From Verrucomicrobiota bacterium JB022 (lineage in GTDB: Bacteria; Verrucomicrobiota; Verrucomicrobiia; Opitutales; Oceanipulchritudinaceae), in assembly GCA_030673845.1 (NCBI GenBank), contig JAUTCQ010000015.1:310001-374000 (forward strand): DNA of 64,000 nt, read 5' to 3'. The position numbers and the translations under genes are program-made. Position 1 is the stretch's first letter. Every line of letters begins with the position of its first letter. Positions 1 to 10,057 of this stretch are shown one piece after another. The notes beneath the pieces were generated by a model. It worked only from the letters and a program-made list of their open reading frames with translations, made no database searches and was not told the origin of the DNA.

Positions 1-254
1 ACGAAACCGAAACCGCGGAAGCGACCCCGACGCTTGTCCATGACGAAGTGGACTTCGGAGATTTCGCCAAAACCGGCGAACAGCTCCTTCACTTCGCTCT
101 CTTGGACCCCGTAGGCCAGATTCCCTACATAGAGGGAGACGGACTCGGGAGGCTCGGGGGCAGGCGTTTCGGTTGCAATGGGTTCAGAAGTCCGAAGCTT
201 CTTGATTTTGGAGCAAACTTCGGAGACTGACGGACGATGCGCGAGAACAGGCAT
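1..254 (-). CDS. RRM-domain RNA-binding protein (3' end outside window)
   Basis: The reverse strand encodes the first 84 residues of a single-RRM protein that leaves the window at its left edge. RNP-2 is LYVGNL (residues 41-46) and RNP-1 is RGRFRGFGF (about 76-84), with the usual helix between them (ESEVKELFAGFG). Residues 1-40 form a Pro/Glu-rich tail without a recognisable fold. Small RRM proteins of this kind bind single-stranded RNA and occur in cyanobacteria and the PVC group; the target here is unknown. The ATG at 254 is the first one after an in-frame stop, but no Shine-Dalgarno sequence supports it, so an upstream TTG is also possible. The family is clear and the exact start is not. 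Confidence 0.8.
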   Translation of the reverse strand, partial: MPVLAHRPSVSEVCSKIKKLRTSEPIATETPAPEPPESVSLYVGNLAYGVQESEVKELFAGFGEISEVHFVMDKRRGRFRGFGF

Positions 255-367
255 AGGCAATAACCGGGTTGAGAAACCGCCGAAACGTTGAGTGTGAAGA
301 TGATAGCATTACCTCGGAGAAGCAAACAAAAAAGCGATTTATCCCGGTAGATGTCACGTGATCGCCA

Positions 368-3300
368 CTACTGCAACGATTTGTCACCTTTGGCATAACG
401 GGATAAATGGTCACGGAGGAAAGGTGCCGTAGGGGAGCGGTCGACCTCCAGCAGGCCGTGGAGTGGGCCTTGGTAGAGGATTTCGCCGCCCGCTTCGCCC
501 CCGGTGGGCCCTACTTCCACCACGTAATCGGCCTCGGCGATCAAGTCGAGATGGTGCTCGATTACGACGACCGTGTGGCCTTGGTCCACCAGGCGTTGCA
601 ACAGCTCGATCAGACGCTCGCAGTCGCGCAGGTGGAGCCCGATGGTCGGCTCTTCGAGGATGTAGAGGTTGCGCGGCATCACGTCGACGCGCGGGCGCTC
701 GCCGGCATACCGGGCCAGCTCGCTGACCAGCTTCACGCGCTGGGCCTCGCCGCCGCTGAGGGTGTTGCTGCTCTGGCCAAGCGTCAGGTAGCCGAGGCCG
801 GTATCGACCATCAGCTGCAGCATGGCCTGCAGGCGGCTGCTAAAGCTGAAGAACTCGGCCGCCTCCTCGAAATCCATCGCCAGCACCTCGCGGATGTTTT
901 TGCCCTTCCAGCGGATCTCCTCCAGCTCGGGGCCGTAGCGGCCGCCGTGGCAGTCGTCGCAATCCACATAGGTGTCGGGCATGAAGTTCATCTCCAGCTT
1001 CACGCGCCCCGCGCCCTTGCACGTTTCGCAGCGCCCGCCCTTGGTGTTGAAGGAGAAGGTGCTGGGACCGTAAGCATGCATCTTGGCTTCCGGCAGTTGG
1101 CCGAAGTGCTCGCGGATCAGGTCGAACGCGCCGATGTAGGTGGCGGGCGTCGAGCGCGGGGTCTTGCCGATCGGGCTCTGGTCGACCTCGATCACCGCGC
1201 GGAACGGCTGGCCGCCACGCAGGCGCTTGAATGGCGGCAGGTTGGGCAGGGCCTCGCGCCCCTCCGCACCGCTGGCCAATTGACCAGGCAGGCGTTCGAG
1301 CTGTTGCTTGATCGCGGCCTCGACGGTCGGCTTCAGCGTGTCGCGGATCAGCGTGCTTTTGCCCGCGCCGGAAATGCCGCAGACCATCACCAGGCGGGCA
1401 GTTGGCAGGTGCAGGTCGTGACCCTTGAGGTTGCGCAGGCGCGGCTCCTCCAGCACGAGCCATTCGGGCTGTTCCTTGCGGCTGCGGGGCTTGAAGGGCT
1501 TCGGCAGCGGGCGATAGTTGCCACGCAGGGGGTGGGGGATGCCGCGCGCGAGGTAGTGGCCGGTCAACGACCGCTCCTGCTCCGAAATCTCGTCCAGCGT
1601 GCCCATGGCGAGCAGTTCACCGCCGTGATGGCCGGCACCCGGCCCAAGGTCGATAATGCAATCGGCGGCGCGCATCGTATCTTCGTCGTGCTCGACGACG
1701 AGCAGCGTGTTGCCCTTCTCCTTCAAGCGGTTGAGGGAGGCGATCAAGCGCTCATTATCGCGCGCGTGCAGGCCGATGGAGGGCTCGTCGAGCACATAGA
1801 GCACGCCGCTGAGATTGCTGCCGAGCTGCGATGCCAGGCGAATGCGCTGGGCCTCGCCGCCGCTCAGGGTGTGCGTCGAGCGGTCGAGCGTCAGGTATTC
1901 GAGGCCGACAGCATCCATGAACTTCAGGCGCTCCTCGATCTCGGGCCGCAGGTCGCGCAAAATGGCCTCCCCGCGCTTGTCCACCTCCAGCTCGCGCATG
2001 GTTTCGAGCAAGTCGTTGGGCGTCAGGCGCAGCAGCTGGGGCAGGTTGTATTTGCGCCCGCCGGGCAGGTGCAGGTAGACGGCGCGTGCCTGGGCGTGCA
2101 GGCGTTCGCCGTGGCAGGTGGGGCAAAGTTGGCCGTCTTCGACCTCGCCTTCCTCCACGTGCTCCCAGTTTTCGTCGGAGCCCATCCAGCTATACAAGTA
2201 GCCGTAGCCGCGACAGGTCGGGCACCAGCCCTTGTTGCTGTTCCAGGAAAAGTGCTTCGGGTCCAGCTCCGGGAAGGCCTCGCCGGTGGCGGGGTCGGTA
2301 CGCTGGGTCGAGAACCACGTCAGCAGGCGCCCGGTCGGTCCCGCGAGGAAGCACGCGCCCTTGCCCAGCTTGAGCGCGTCGGCCAGCACGGTCTTGGCGT
2401 CGACGCTCTCGCCCTTCGATTCCAGCGCGTAGCCCTTGCTGGAGGCGCGGGCGGTGGCGAAGACCACCTCGATGTCGTGCTCGCGGTAGCGGTCGAGCTT
2501 CTCGAAGTCTGCCACCGGCACGAGACTGCCGTCGATGCGGAGCAGCTTGAAATCGTGATCGCGGGCCCAGTTGGCCAGCGGCTGGTGGTGTCCCTTGCGG
2601 CCCCGGATGAGCGGAGCGCAGAGGTAGAGCAGCGCCTGCCCCTCGTCCAGCCGCTCGCGCAAGGCGCGGTCGAGGTGCTGGGTGAGGGCGTCGGGCGAGA
2701 GCGCCACGAGGGGCTCGCCAGTGGTAGGGCTGTGCTGAGTGCCGAGGCGCGCGTAGAGCAGGCGCAGGTATTGCGCGACCTCCGTGATCGTGGCGACGGT
2801 GCTCTTGCGGGTGCCGTGGGTCACGCGCTGCTCGATGGCGACCGTGGGCGGGATGCCGCGCAGGTCGTCGATCTCGGGGCGGGGCAGTTGCTCCACGTAT
2901 TGGCGGGCCCAGGCCGACATCGACTCCATGAAGCGGCGCTGGCCCTCCGCGAACACAATGTCGAACGCGAGCGACGACTTGCCCGAGCCGCTGACGCCCG
3001 TGACGACGGTCAGCGAACGGTGCTGGATGTCCAGCGTGAGGTTCTTGAGGTTGTGCTGGCGCGCGCCCTCGACCTCCAGCTTGCCTTGGTAGGCGGCAAA
3101 GGGCACGACCTTGCCGTTGCTGCCGTGGTCATGGACGGCTTCCGCCACCTGCAGTTGTGGGGCGTAATCGGCCTCGGCGGCGGCGAGTGCTTCGGCGAGA
3201 AAGCCGGAGGTGGCCGTCTTTTCGCGCGCGAGAGCTTCCGGCGTGCCTTCAAAAACGACCTCTCCGCCCTTCGCACCGGCTTCCGGACCCAGCTCGACCA

Positions 3301-6019
3301 CCCAGTCGGCGGCAGCGAGCATGTCCATCTGGTGCTCGATCACGATCAGGCTGTGCTGCTGGTCCACGAGGCGCTGCAACACGCCCAGCAGACGCCGGAT
3401 GTCGTGGCGGTGCAGGCCGGTGGTCGGCTCGTCGAGCAGGATGAGGGCGTTTTGCGTGGTGGCGTCGAGCTGGCCGAGGTATTTGACGAGCTTCAGGCGC
3501 TGGCTTTCGCCGCCGGAGAGGGTGTTGAGCGGTTGGCCGAGCATCAGGTAGCCGAGCCCCACCTCCTGCAGCAGGCCGAGGCGGTGCTTGATCTTACTCT
3601 GCTTGGCGAAGACCTGCAGCGCGTCGTCGACCGTCATTTCGAGCAGGTCGGCGACCGAATGGCCCTGCCAGGTGATTTCGAGGATCTCGGGCTTGAAGCG
3701 GCGGCCTTCGCAGACGGGGCACTCGACAAACACGTCGGCCATGAACTGCATTTCGACGCGCTCGTAGCCCAGGCCTTCGCAATGGCTGCAACGTCCTTCG
3801 CCGCTGTTGAAGGAAAAGTCGCCCACCTGCAGCCCGCGTTGCTGCGCTGCCTCCGTGCGGGTGAACAGCGTGCGGATGGGGTCCCACGCATCGACGAAAA
3901 GGGCGGGATTCGAGCGCGGCGTGCGCGTGACGGGCCCTTGATCGATCCGCACGACTTCGCTGAAGCCGGTGTCGCTCTCCAGCCGCTCGATCTGGGCCGG
4001 GTCGTCGCTCACACGGCCGCTCTGGTTGAGCCAGCCCTGGTAGAGCACATTGTCGAGCAGGGTGGATTTGCCGGAGCCGCTGACCCCGCTGAGCACGACG
4101 AGGCGCTGCAACGGCAAGTCGAGGTCGAGGCCCTGCAGGTTGTGCTTGGTGGCGCCGCGGATGTGCAGCCACGGCAGGTCTTTGGCCTTTTCGACCTTGC
4201 GGCGGCGCTTGGGCAGGGCGATGCGCTCCTTGCCGGTCAGGTATGCGGCGGTGATGGAGTTTTCGGCGCGGTGCAGGTCGCGGTGCGGGCCAAAGTAAGT
4301 GATTTCGCCGCCCGCTTTGCCCGGCTTGGGACCGACTTCCAGCACGAGATCGGCGGCGCGCATGACGGATTCATCGTGCTCGACCACCACCACCGTGTTG
4401 CCTTGATCGGTCAGGCGGCGAAGGATGCCGACAAGGCGGTCGATGTCGCGCGCGTGCAGGCCGATCGACGGCTCATCCAGTACAAAAAGGGTGTCCACCA
4501 GCGCGGTGCCGAGGCACGAGGTGAGGTTGACGCGCTGGGTTTCGCCCCCGGAAAGGCTGCGCGAGCTGCGGTCGAGCGTCAGGTAGCCGAGGCCAACCTG
4601 GTCGAGATAGCGCAAGCGGGTGAGGATGGCGTGCAGGGCGAGGTCCACCTGACGTTCGCCTTCCACGTGCTCGGCCACGTAGGCCTCCATCAGTTGCAAC
4701 AGCTCGCTGACCGGCATCAGGTAGAGGTCGGGCAGGCGATAGTCGCGCCACTTCCAGTTGAGGGCCTCGGGCTGCAGTCGTGTGCCGTCGCAGGATTTGC
4801 AGGGCATGTAGGCGCGGTATTTGGAGAGGAAGACGCGCACGTGCATCTTGTAGGTATTGCTCTCCAGCCACTCGAAAAAGCGGCGCACGCCATACCAGGC
4901 GTGGGGCCATTCCTTACCGGCGGTGCCGTAGCCGGGCTCGCCCTCCATCACGAAGCGCTGATGTTCCTCGCTCAAGTCTCGCCACGGCGTCTTGGTGGGC
5001 ACACCGTATTTTTTGGCCGCGCGCATTAAATCCTTCTGGCTCTCGCTGTAGACCGCGCCGCTGAAGGCCTTGATCACGCCGTCGGCAATGCTGAGGCTCG
5101 CGTCGGGGATGACGAGGCGGTCGTCGATCTCGATCACCCGGCCAAAGCCCCGGCAAGTGGGGCAGGCGCCAATCGGCGAATTGAACGAAAAGAGGTTGGG
5201 CTGGGCGGGGCGGAAGATCTGCCCCGTGACGGGCGACTGCAGGCCCTCCATGTATTTCGCTAGCTGCCCGCCTTTGTCGTCGAGGAGATACAGCGTACCT
5301 TGGCCGAAGTGCAGCGCCGTTTGGGCCGATTCGATGAAACGCGTCTGCTGGTCGTCCGCCAGCGTCAGGCGGTCTTGCACCACCATCAGGGTCGGGTCGC
5401 CGTCCAGCGGCAGGGCTTCGGTGGCGGCAGCGGCTTCGCCCTGCAGGCGGTGGAGCTGCCCGTCGATAAAGATGCGGGTGTAGCCTTGGCCGATGAGCGA
5501 GCCGATGACCTCCGTCCAGCTCAGCTTGCCCAGCCGCTCGACGGCGAAACAGAGCAGCACCCGTTGATCGGGGAAGCGCGCGCGGGCCTTGGCCCAGATG
5601 CTCGCCGGGTGGTCGCTCTCGATCTTCTCGCCCGTAGCCGGGTCGAAAAGCTCGGCCACATGGTGGAACCAGACTTTGAAGTAGTCCGTCAGCTCCGTCA
5701 TGGTGCCGACGGTGGAGCGGCTGGTCTTGACGGTGTTGGTCTGTTCGATCGCGATCGACGGGCGGATGTTCTCGATCGTGTCCACCTCCGGCCGGTCCAT
5801 GCGGTCCATGAACTGGCGCGCGTAGGGGCTGAAGGTCTCGACGTAGCGCCGCTGGCCCTCGGCGTGCAGCGTCTCGAAGACGAGGGACGACTTGCCCGCG
5901 CCGCTCAACCCGGTGACCACGATCAAGCGCCCCAGCGGCAAGTCGAGGTCGAAGTTCTTCAGGTTGTTCTGGCGCACCCCACGCAAGCGGATGGCCGAAG
6001 GAGCGGCGGCATCTTCCAT
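368..6019 (-). CDS. uvrA: Double-length excinuclease ABC subunit A (tandem UvrA, 1883 aa)
   Basis: This protein is the damage-sensing ATPase of nucleotide excision repair. It is about twice the normal 940 residues because two complete UvrA units are fused. There are four ABC modules with Walker A motifs GLSGAGKSS (37-45), GVSGSGKST (about 645), GVSGSGKSS (about 1007) and GISGAGKST (about 1548). The four signatures are [16 protein letters not shown] and two of LSGGEAQR. Four zinc-finger pairs are visible (for example CPTCRGFG with CKSCDG, and CETCKGAG with CDDCHG). The second unit starts near residue 975 at [14 protein letters not shown]. The last module reads [12 protein letters not shown], with Glu in place of the Walker B Asp. 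ATG 6019 is preferred over an in-frame TTG two codons upstream. Chlamydial UvrA is also double length. No neighbouring repair gene is present. Confidence 0.95.
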   Translation of the reverse strand: MEDAAAPSAIRLRGVRQNNLKNFDLDLPLGRLIVVTGLSGAGKSSLVFETLHAEGQRRYVETFSPYARQFMDRMDRPEVDTIENIRPSIAIEQTNTVKTSRSTVGTMTELTDYFKVWFHHVAELFDPATGEKIESDHPASIWAKARARFPDQRVLLCFAVERLGKLSWTEVIGSLIGQGYTRIFIDGQLHRLQGEAAAATEALPLDGDPTLMVVQDRLTLADDQQTRFIESAQTALHFGQGTLYLLDDKGGQLAKYMEGLQSPVTGQIFRPAQPNLFSFNSPIGACPTCRGFGRVIEIDDRLVIPDASLSIADGVIKAFSGAVYSESQKDLMRAAKKYGVPTKTPWRDLSEEHQRFVMEGEPGYGTAGKEWPHAWYGVRRFFEWLESNTYKMHVRVFLSKYRAYMPCKSCDGTRLQPEALNWKWRDYRLPDLYLMPVSELLQLMEAYVAEHVEGERQVDLALHAILTRLRYLDQVGLGYLTLDRSSRSLSGGETQRVNLTSCLGTALVDTLFVLDEPSIGLHARDIDRLVGILRRLTDQGNTVVVVEHDESVMRAADLVLEVGPKPGKAGGEITYFGPHRDLHRAENSITAAYLTGKERIALPKRRRKVEKAKDLPWLHIRGATKHNLQGLDLDLPLQRLVVLSGVSGSGKSTLLDNVLYQGWLNQSGRVSDDPAQIERLESDTGFSEVVRIDQGPVTRTPRSNPALFVDAWDPIRTLFTRTEAAQQRGLQVGDFSFNSGEGRCSHCEGLGYERVEMQFMADVFVECPVCEGRRFKPEILEITWQGHSVADLLEMTVDDALQVFAKQSKIKHRLGLLQEVGLGYLMLGQPLNTLSGGESQRLKLVKYLGQLDATTQNALILLDEPTTGLHRHDIRRLLGVLQRLVDQQHSLIVIEHQMDMLAAADWVVELGPEAGAKGGEVVFEGTPEALAREKTATSGFLAEALAAAEADYAPQLQVAEAVHDHGSNGKVVPFAAYQGKLEVEGARQHNLKNLTLDIQHRSLTVVTGVSGSGKSSLAFDIVFAEGQRRFMESMSAWARQYVEQLPRPEIDDLRGIPPTVAIEQRVTHGTRKSTVATITEVAQYLRLLYARLGTQHSPTTGEPLVALSPDALTQHLDRALRERLDEGQALLYLCAPLIRGRKGHHQPLANWARDHDFKLLRIDGSLVPVADFEKLDRYREHDIEVVFATARASSKGYALESKGESVDAKTVLADALKLGKGACFLAGPTGRLLTWFSTQRTDPATGEAFPELDPKHFSWNSNKGWCPTCRGYGYLYSWMGSDENWEHVEEGEVEDGQLCPTCHGERLHAQARAVYLHLPGGRKYNLPQLLRLTPNDLLETMRELEVDKRGEAILRDLRPEIEERLKFMDAVGLEYLTLDRSTHTLSGGEAQRIRLASQLGSNLSGVLYVLDEPSIGLHARDNERLIASLNRLKEKGNTLLVVEHDEDTMRAADCIIDLGPGAGHHGGELLAMGTLDEISEQERSLTGHYLARGIPHPLRGNYRPLPKPFKPRSRKEQPEWLVLEEPRLRNLKGHDLHLPTARLVMVCGISGAGKSTLIRDTLKPTVEAAIKQQLERLPGQLASGAEGREALPNLPPFKRLRGGQPFRAVIEVDQSPIGKTPRSTPATYIGAFDLIREHFGQLPEAKMHAYGPSTFSFNTKGGRCETCKGAGRVKLEMNFMPDTYVDCDDCHGGRYGPELEEIRWKGKNIREVLAMDFEEAAEFFSFSSRLQAMLQLMVDTGLGYLTLGQSSNTLSGGEAQRVKLVSELARYAGERPRVDVMPRNLYILEEPTIGLHLRDCERLIELLQRLVDQGHTVVVIEHHLDLIAEADYVVEVGPTGGEAGGEILYQGPLHGLLEVDRSPTAPFLRDHLSRYAKGDKSLQ

Positions 6020-6206
6020 AAACAAGTGAACAACTTATCACATGTTTCTACCTTGTCTACGGGGATTTTGCGGAAAGTGCAGCGCCTGAGGGAACGGCTT
6101 CAGGAGGGTGATCGAGGTAGCCTGCCCTGAACCAAGGCACGGGTGCGGCAGACGCCCACGCTGATATTCGCTCGCCAGCGTGCGTAAGTATGTTAAGTTG
6201 AGGCCT

Positions 6207-6446
6207 GTGAACTGGCAGGAATATATTGTGGCCGATCCGCGCATTCTAGCGGGTAAGCCGACCGTAAAGGGGACCCGCCTGAGCGTGGAGTTTCTGCTGG
6301 GATTGCTGGCCAAAGGCTGGACGGAAGAGCAGATTTTTGAATCTTACCCTCATTTGACGCGGGAGGCCTTCCGGGCGGTCTTTGCTTTCTCTGCCGAGGC
6401 GATGAGAGATGAGGCGTATTTCGCCCTGGATGCGGCGCAAGCATGA
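6207..6446 (+). CDS. DUF433 antitoxin-like protein
   Basis: The 79-residue product starts at a GTG that follows GAGG closely. It has the DUF433 pattern: NWQEYIVADPRILAGKPTVK followed by GTRLSVEFLLGLLAKGW and a helix-turn-helix-like region (TEEQIFESYPHLTREAF). DUF433 proteins are usually the DNA-binding antitoxin partner of DUF5615 PIN-like toxins. The next gene is exactly such a protein and overlaps by four bases (ATGA), so the pair is probably translationally coupled. The start at 6207 gives the N-terminus typical of the family; an upstream GTG at 6180 would add nine residues of no obvious family character. The toxin-antitoxin role is inferred from family and order. Confidence 0.85.
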   Translation: MNWQEYIVADPRILAGKPTVKGTRLSVEFLLGLLAKGWTEEQIFESYPHLTREAFRAVFAFSAEAMRDEAYFALDAAQA

Positions 6447-6799
6447 AGCTGCTCGCCAATGAGAATGTGCCCCGGCCGTCTGTGCTTCGGCTGAAGAGCC
6501 TAGGCTGGAATGTGGCAAGCGTGATGGACCTTCGGGCAGGGATACCAGATGAAGAGGTCCTTGCTTGGGCGGAGCGGGAGGGCCGGGTAATCTGGACCTT
6601 TGACCGCGACTACGGGGAATTGATCTTCAAGAAGCGCCTACCTCCTCCAGCGGGGGTGATCTACATGCGCTTTGAGCCGGATACGCCTTTGCAGCCCGCC
6701 GAGGTTCTTCTGGCGTTGGCTGCTTCACCCGCAATCGCCTTCGTAGGTAAATACTCGACGCTGATGAGCCCCAGCCAGCTTCGTCAGCGGCCGTTGTAG
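6443..6799 (+). CDS. DUF5615 PIN-like toxin candidate
   Basis: This 118-residue protein begins MKLLANENVPRPSVLRLKSL and carries the acidic pattern of the PIN-like DUF5615 family: an N-terminal Asn/Glu pair (NEN), a central Asp-Glu (IPDEEVLAWA) and the DRDYGELIF motif near residue 56. Family members are predicted Mg-dependent RNases that are co-transcribed with DUF433 antitoxins. The four-base overlap with the preceding DUF433 gene supports a two-gene toxin-antitoxin unit. No third gene follows on this strand until the LysE-type exporter about 90 bases on. Activity cannot be judged from sequence; the canonical first Asp of PIN domains is Asn here, which is common in this subfamily. Confidence 0.82.
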   Translation: MKLLANENVPRPSVLRLKSLGWNVASVMDLRAGIPDEEVLAWAEREGRVIWTFDRDYGELIFKKRLPPPAGVIYMRFEPDTPLQPAEVLLALAASPAIAFVGKYSTLMSPSQLRQRPL

Positions 6800-6885
6800 A
6801 CGTATGGCGGACCGTGCCTTAATATTCATGCTTCACCTCCTCGCTTGATAAGCCGAAGCGGAGGGCCTAGCGTGGGCGGCATTTT

Positions 6886-7494
6886 ATGTCTTCGTTGATC
6901 GTATCGGGGCTGCCCTTCGTGTATTTCATGCTTGTGGCGTCGCTCACGCCAGGGCCGAACAATGTGATGCTGACGGCCAGCGGCATCAATTTCGGCTACC
7001 AGCGCACGTGGCCGCATATCCTGGGCGTCATTGGCGGCTGTGCGATTGTCATGCTGCTGGCGGCGCTGGGGATGGGAGCGGCCTACCACGCCTACCCACC
7101 GCTGCAGGTCATCATGAAGGCGCTGGGCTCCTGCTACCTGGTCTACCTTGCATACCGCATCCTGAAGGCGGGCCGCCTCGGTCTGCAGGAAAAGAGCGAA
7201 CAGACGGCGCGTCCGTTGAGATTCGTGGAAGCTTTCGGCTTCCAGTTCATCAACCCCAAGGCGATCGTGTTTGCCGTCACGGCAGTCAATATCCTGCCCG
7301 ATTACTATACGGTTTTCGAATGTTGCCTGGTCGCCGTCGTGGGCAGCACCTTGGTCTGCATCCTCTCCACCCACACCTGGACCTTCTTCGGTAAGCTGCT
7401 CGCCAAGCTCTTCCGCAACGACCGTAGCCGCCGCATCGTCACTATCCTGCTCGCCCTGCTGCTGCTTGCGACGATCCCGATGATGTGGCGGTGA
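6886..7494 (+). CDS. LysE/RhtB-family amino-acid exporter
   Basis: The 202-residue membrane protein has about six hydrophobic segments and the LysE superfamily N-terminal signature LTPGPNNVMLTASG (residues 21-34), followed by a glycine-rich helix (GVIGGCAIVMLLAALGMG) and the conserved GFQFINPKAIVFAV region near residue 116. Members export amino acids or related small metabolites across the inner membrane. The substrate is not predictable. It sits alone between two toxin-antitoxin pairs. Its stop codon directly abuts the stop of the convergent PIN gene with no spacer, so no separate terminator fits between them. Confidence 0.88.
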   Translation: MSSLIVSGLPFVYFMLVASLTPGPNNVMLTASGINFGYQRTWPHILGVIGGCAIVMLLAALGMGAAYHAYPPLQVIMKALGSCYLVYLAYRILKAGRLGLQEKSEQTARPLRFVEAFGFQFINPKAIVFAVTAVNILPDYYTVFECCLVAVVGSTLVCILSTHTWTFFGKLLAKLFRNDRSRRIVTILLALLLLATIPMMWR

Positions 7495-8058
7495 TCAGGG
7501 CACCAGCCCAAGTTCGTCAATCAGTCGGGATGAGAAGTGGGGGAGGGCTTTGCCCAGATTGATCAACAGGTCCAACTCCGAGAGGCCCCGCTTGGCGGCA
7601 ATCGCGGCGACGCGGCTGATCACCTGCTTTGCGTCCATTTCGTAGAGCACCAGCAGGTAGTCTTGTGGGTGGCAGGCGCTGATCCCGTGTGGTTGCAGGT
7701 GCTCGGGACGGAAATCTTTCAGGTTGAAGGTGAGGATCAGGTTGCAGTGGCCGTGAAGGGCAGCCGCGAGCACATGCCGGTCTTTCGGGTGGTTTTGAAG
7801 TCCGGCGATGATGTGCTCGAATCCGTAGATGCAGCCTTCGGGAAACGTTTGCGTGACTTGATCTCGAAAGTGGTCAGCGAGCTTCGTTGGCCACTTGAGC
7901 TTATTGACTTGGGTGCGGTGAGTTTCTTTCAGCACCTCCTGCGACCAGTGAGGTGAGAACTGACGTGGTCGCTCCGCCAAGCAAAGCAACAGGTCGCAGA
8001 CCTTATAGTTTGCCAGCACACATGCATCCAGAAACACACGAAAATCAGCCCTCAGCAT
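7495..8058 (-). CDS. PIN-domain toxin candidate
   Basis: The 187-residue protein begins MLRADFRVFLDACVLANYKV. Asp11 is in the first PIN position, and later acidic residues fit the family (WSQEVLKETHR, HPKDRHVLAAAL, TFNLKDFRPE). PIN proteins of this type are RNases. The gene lies immediately downstream of, and overlaps by 14 bases, an excisionase-type HTH gene. That order is common for antitoxin followed by toxin. The ATG at 8058 was chosen because it yields the family N-terminus; an in-frame start 39 bases upstream would add 13 residues without homology character. The C-terminal 60 residues (from about DYLLVLYEMDAKQ) form an extra helical segment beyond the core PIN fold. Confidence 0.83.
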   Translation of the reverse strand: MLRADFRVFLDACVLANYKVCDLLLCLAERPRQFSPHWSQEVLKETHRTQVNKLKWPTKLADHFRDQVTQTFPEGCIYGFEHIIAGLQNHPKDRHVLAAALHGHCNLILTFNLKDFRPEHLQPHGISACHPQDYLLVLYEMDAKQVISRVAAIAAKRGLSELDLLINLGKALPHFSSRLIDELGLVP

Positions 8059-8521
8059 CGCCCGTATAGGACGCGTCGTAAAAGCCAGCCTCGTCAATGG
8101 TCTTTCTCAGCTCGTCAAGCGCGATACGGCGTTTCTCATCCCGCTGGCGTTCCCAGGCGAGGAGGTCGCGGAAGTAGATGCGACGGTGCTTGCCAACCCG
8201 GTGGAAAGGTAGCTGCCCCGCGTCGAGCACTTGGTCGATCAGGAACTGACGCGACATGCCGAGATAGTTCGCCGCCGCCTGGGTGGTGAACGTTTCGTCC
8301 TCGGGGATCATGACGATGGCTTGGCGATCGTTCAACAGGCGCACCAGGCGCATCAGGTGGTGGTAAAATGGTTCCGGGATTTCGGTACGTTGGCCTTCCG
8401 CGTCGATAAACGCGACGTGGCCGGGCTTGGAAAACGTGGCCATCAGTTGGGCCAGCTTCTCGTCCTCCATGGTGGAGGGATCGAGGCGCGTATTCGAACT
8501 GGTGAGAGTGCTGGTTGCCAT
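8045..8521 (-). CDS. Excisionase-type HTH protein, likely antitoxin
   Basis: This 158-residue protein has an AlpA/excisionase (MerR-like) helix-turn-helix: FTTQAAANYLGMSRQFLIDQ at about 77-96, then a wing ending in RVGKHRRIYFRDLLAWER. Its N-terminal half (AFIDAEGQRTEIPEPFYHHL) resembles the leading domain of HTH antitoxins paired with PIN toxins. The start is supported by AGGAG about nine bases upstream. The gene overlaps the PIN gene downstream, and two 12-base direct repeats in its upstream region are candidate binding sites for self-repression. The antitoxin role is inferred from context. Confidence 0.82.
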   Translation of the reverse strand: MATSTLTSSNTRLDPSTMEDEKLAQLMATFSKPGHVAFIDAEGQRTEIPEPFYHHLMRLVRLLNDRQAIVMIPEDETFTTQAAANYLGMSRQFLIDQVLDAGQLPFHRVGKHRRIYFRDLLAWERQRDEKRRIALDELRKTIDEAGFYDASYTGDAEG

Positions 8522-8552
8522 GGTGGTGCTCCTGTTGACGCAATAAACACCA

Positions 8553-8588
8553 TAATCGCTATATTCGCTGCAATCAAAATCGTTATAT
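8553..8588. promoter_or_regulatory. Direct repeats upstream of HTH/PIN pair
   Basis: Two 12-base direct repeats, TAATCGCTATAT (8553-8564) and AAATCGTTATAT (8577-8588), match at 10 of 12 positions and start 24 bases apart. They lie 32-67 bases upstream of the HTH start codon in an AT-rich patch. The position fits autoregulatory operators of a toxin-antitoxin unit, and the AT content would also suit the promoter. No binding evidence exists. Confidence 0.4.
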
Positions 8589-8612
8589 CGAAAACGAACG
8601 CAGCCGCAAAAA

Positions 8613-8640
8613 AACGAGCGGAGCCTGTGCCCCGCTCGTT
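8613..8640 (-). terminator. Intrinsic terminator of the lectin-pectate lyase gene
   Basis: A perfect 9-bp stem (AACGAGCGG with CCGCTCGTT) around a 10-base loop is followed, on the minus strand, by a run of seven U. It lies 44 bases past the stop codon of the pectate lyase gene and has the form of a Rho-independent terminator. On the plus strand it is preceded by the A run, so it works only for leftward transcription. Confidence 0.85.
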
Positions 8641-8683
8641 GCTGTGCTTCATGTCTCGTTTTCGGGTGCTTTCCCCAAAAAAC

Positions 8684-10057
8684 TCAGGGGTTTTGGAAGC
8701 GCCACTGTTGGACGTCGCCGCCCCAGTAGGTCCAGATGCCCACGTTGTCGCCATTGGCGGTGCCGAAGGCGTCGACCGCCGAGTTGGGGGCGTTGTTGGG
8801 CGTGATGCGGTAGTAGCCGCCCGAGGTGGGGGTGATGGTGAACTGCTGGTTCGAGCCGCCCAGGTAGTCATAGAGCGCGACGTTGGTGCCGTCGGCGCTG
8901 GAGGGGCCCCAGACGTCGAGCGAGCGGTTGCCGGGGAGGATGGTACGGATGGTGTAGGTGTTGCCGCCGATGTTCGTCACCTGGAAGCGCTGGGCGTCGC
9001 CGCCCCATACGTCGTAGAGGGCGATGTTGCCGCCGTTGGTGTTGTCCCATTCGTAGACATCCATGGCGCGGCCGCTCGCACGGTTGACGATCACTTTTAC
9101 ACCCGTGATGCCGGAGCTGCCGCCGCCGACGGGGCCGGCGCTGGCGATGATGGCAGAGCGGGCAGCGCTGGGGCTTTCGAGCGAGTATGCGTAGGGCGGG
9201 GTGAAGACCGAGTCGTTGAAGGACTGTACGTCAGAGCAATTGACCGTGGTATTGCCGGTGGCGCGAATCTTCCCGTTGGGGGCGTAGTACTCGTAGGGAG
9301 TGCTGATGTTTTCGAAGTAGTTGTTTTGGGCGAGCACTTCGGACTGGATGCTGGCGCGGATGCAGTAGTTGTTACCGGGAGCGTTGAAGTAGTTGTTGTA
9401 GGTGTGCACCCGGCCGAAGCGCACGCGCGGCATGCGCTCGTGGCAGAGCGTCGACCACCAGTTGTGGTGGAAGGTCACGCGCAACCGACCTGCATCTTCG
9501 GACGCGTTGTTGTTGCTGTGCCCGATCAGGTTCACGAAGTTGTGCCCACTGTTGTAGGTGTAGGAGAACTTGCACCAGGAGACGGTGATGTAATCGGAGC
9601 CGTGCGTGATATCGAGGGAGCCGTCTCCGCAGTTGACGAACGCGCAGTGGGTGACAAACACGTTGGTGCAACCGTCGAGCGTCAGCCCGTCGCCATCGCC
9701 TTCACTGTTGGGGTTGGTGAAGTTGAGGTTCTGGATGATGACGTTGCTCTCATCGACGCCTTTGAGGTTGCCGATGAAGCCCGAGTTGGTGCCGACGCCG
9801 ATGATCGTCTTGTTGGAGCCGAAACGCACGCTCGACGAGCCGAGGTTGATCGTGCCGCTTACCTGCACGATCTGAGGGTTGTCGTGATTGATCGCAGCGG
9901 TGAGCTGCGAGAGGTTGGTTACGGTGACGGTGGGGCCGCCTGCGCCGCCGGAGGCGTTGGCAAAGCCGCCGACAGCCTGCAGGTTGGTGGTGAGTGCGGT
10001 GGTGACCAGCGCAACCAGCGCCATGCATCTGCGGAGAGAAGATAGAAATGTCTTCAT
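8684..10057 (-). CDS. Secreted PL1-type pectate lyase with C-terminal ricin-type lectin (CBM13-like) domain
   Basis: The 457-residue exported protein has a signal peptide (residues 1-28, ending TTNLQA), a pectate-lyase right-handed beta-helix to about residue 310, and a ricin-B-like domain from about 320 to the end. Lyase motifs are visible: CGDGSLDITHGSDYITVSWC (the Ca-binding DGxxD region and the strand that follows) and RMPRVRFGRVHTYNNYF with the RxPxxR catalytic-arginine pattern. The lectin part has repeated QxW-type elements (WGGDAQRFQV, YLGGSNQQFTI, YWGGDVQQWRF). Such enzymes cleave polygalacturonate by beta-elimination. It stands alone, 16 kb from the main pectin locus, with its own terminator. 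No regulator is adjacent. The substrate assignment is by family. Confidence 0.92.
   Translation of the reverse strand: MKTFLSSLRRCMALVALVTTALTTNLQAVGGFANASGGAGGPTVTVTNLSQLTAAINHDNPQIVQVSGTINLGSSSVRFGSNKTIIGVGTNSGFIGNLKGVDESNVIIQNLNFTNPNSEGDGDGLTLDGCTNVFVTHCAFVNCGDGSLDITHGSDYITVSWCKFSYTYNSGHNFVNLIGHSNNNASEDAGRLRVTFHHNWWSTLCHERMPRVRFGRVHTYNNYFNAPGNNYCIRASIQSEVLAQNNYFENISTPYEYYAPNGKIRATGNTTVNCSDVQSFNDSVFTPPYAYSLESPSAARSAIIASAGPVGGGSSGITGVKVIVNRASGRAMDVYEWDNTNGGNIALYDVWGGDAQRFQVTNIGGNTYTIRTILPGNRSLDVWGPSSADGTNVALYDYLGGSNQQFTITPTSGGYYRITPNNAPNSAVDAFGTANGDNVGIWTYWGGDVQQWRFQNP

Noticed and set aside
331-366. Hairpin with a U run as terminator of uvrA
   Set aside because: The stem is only five base pairs with a loop of more than 20 bases; too weak to list.
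407-5029. Long open frame of about 1540 codons on the plus strand, antisense to uvrA
   Set aside because: It mirrors the codon structure of the GC-rich uvrA gene, has low-complexity Ala/Val/Gln/Arg composition and no family motif.
6020-6206. SOS (LexA) box before uvrA
   Set aside because: There is a GAAC-like and a GTTC-like word, but the spacing and symmetry do not make a convincing box, and the LexA consensus for this group is not known to me.
8231-10045. Long plus-strand open frame antisense to the lectin-pectate lyase gene
   Set aside because: The minus strand encodes a protein with a signal peptide, lyase motifs and a lectin domain; the plus frame has no recognisable features.
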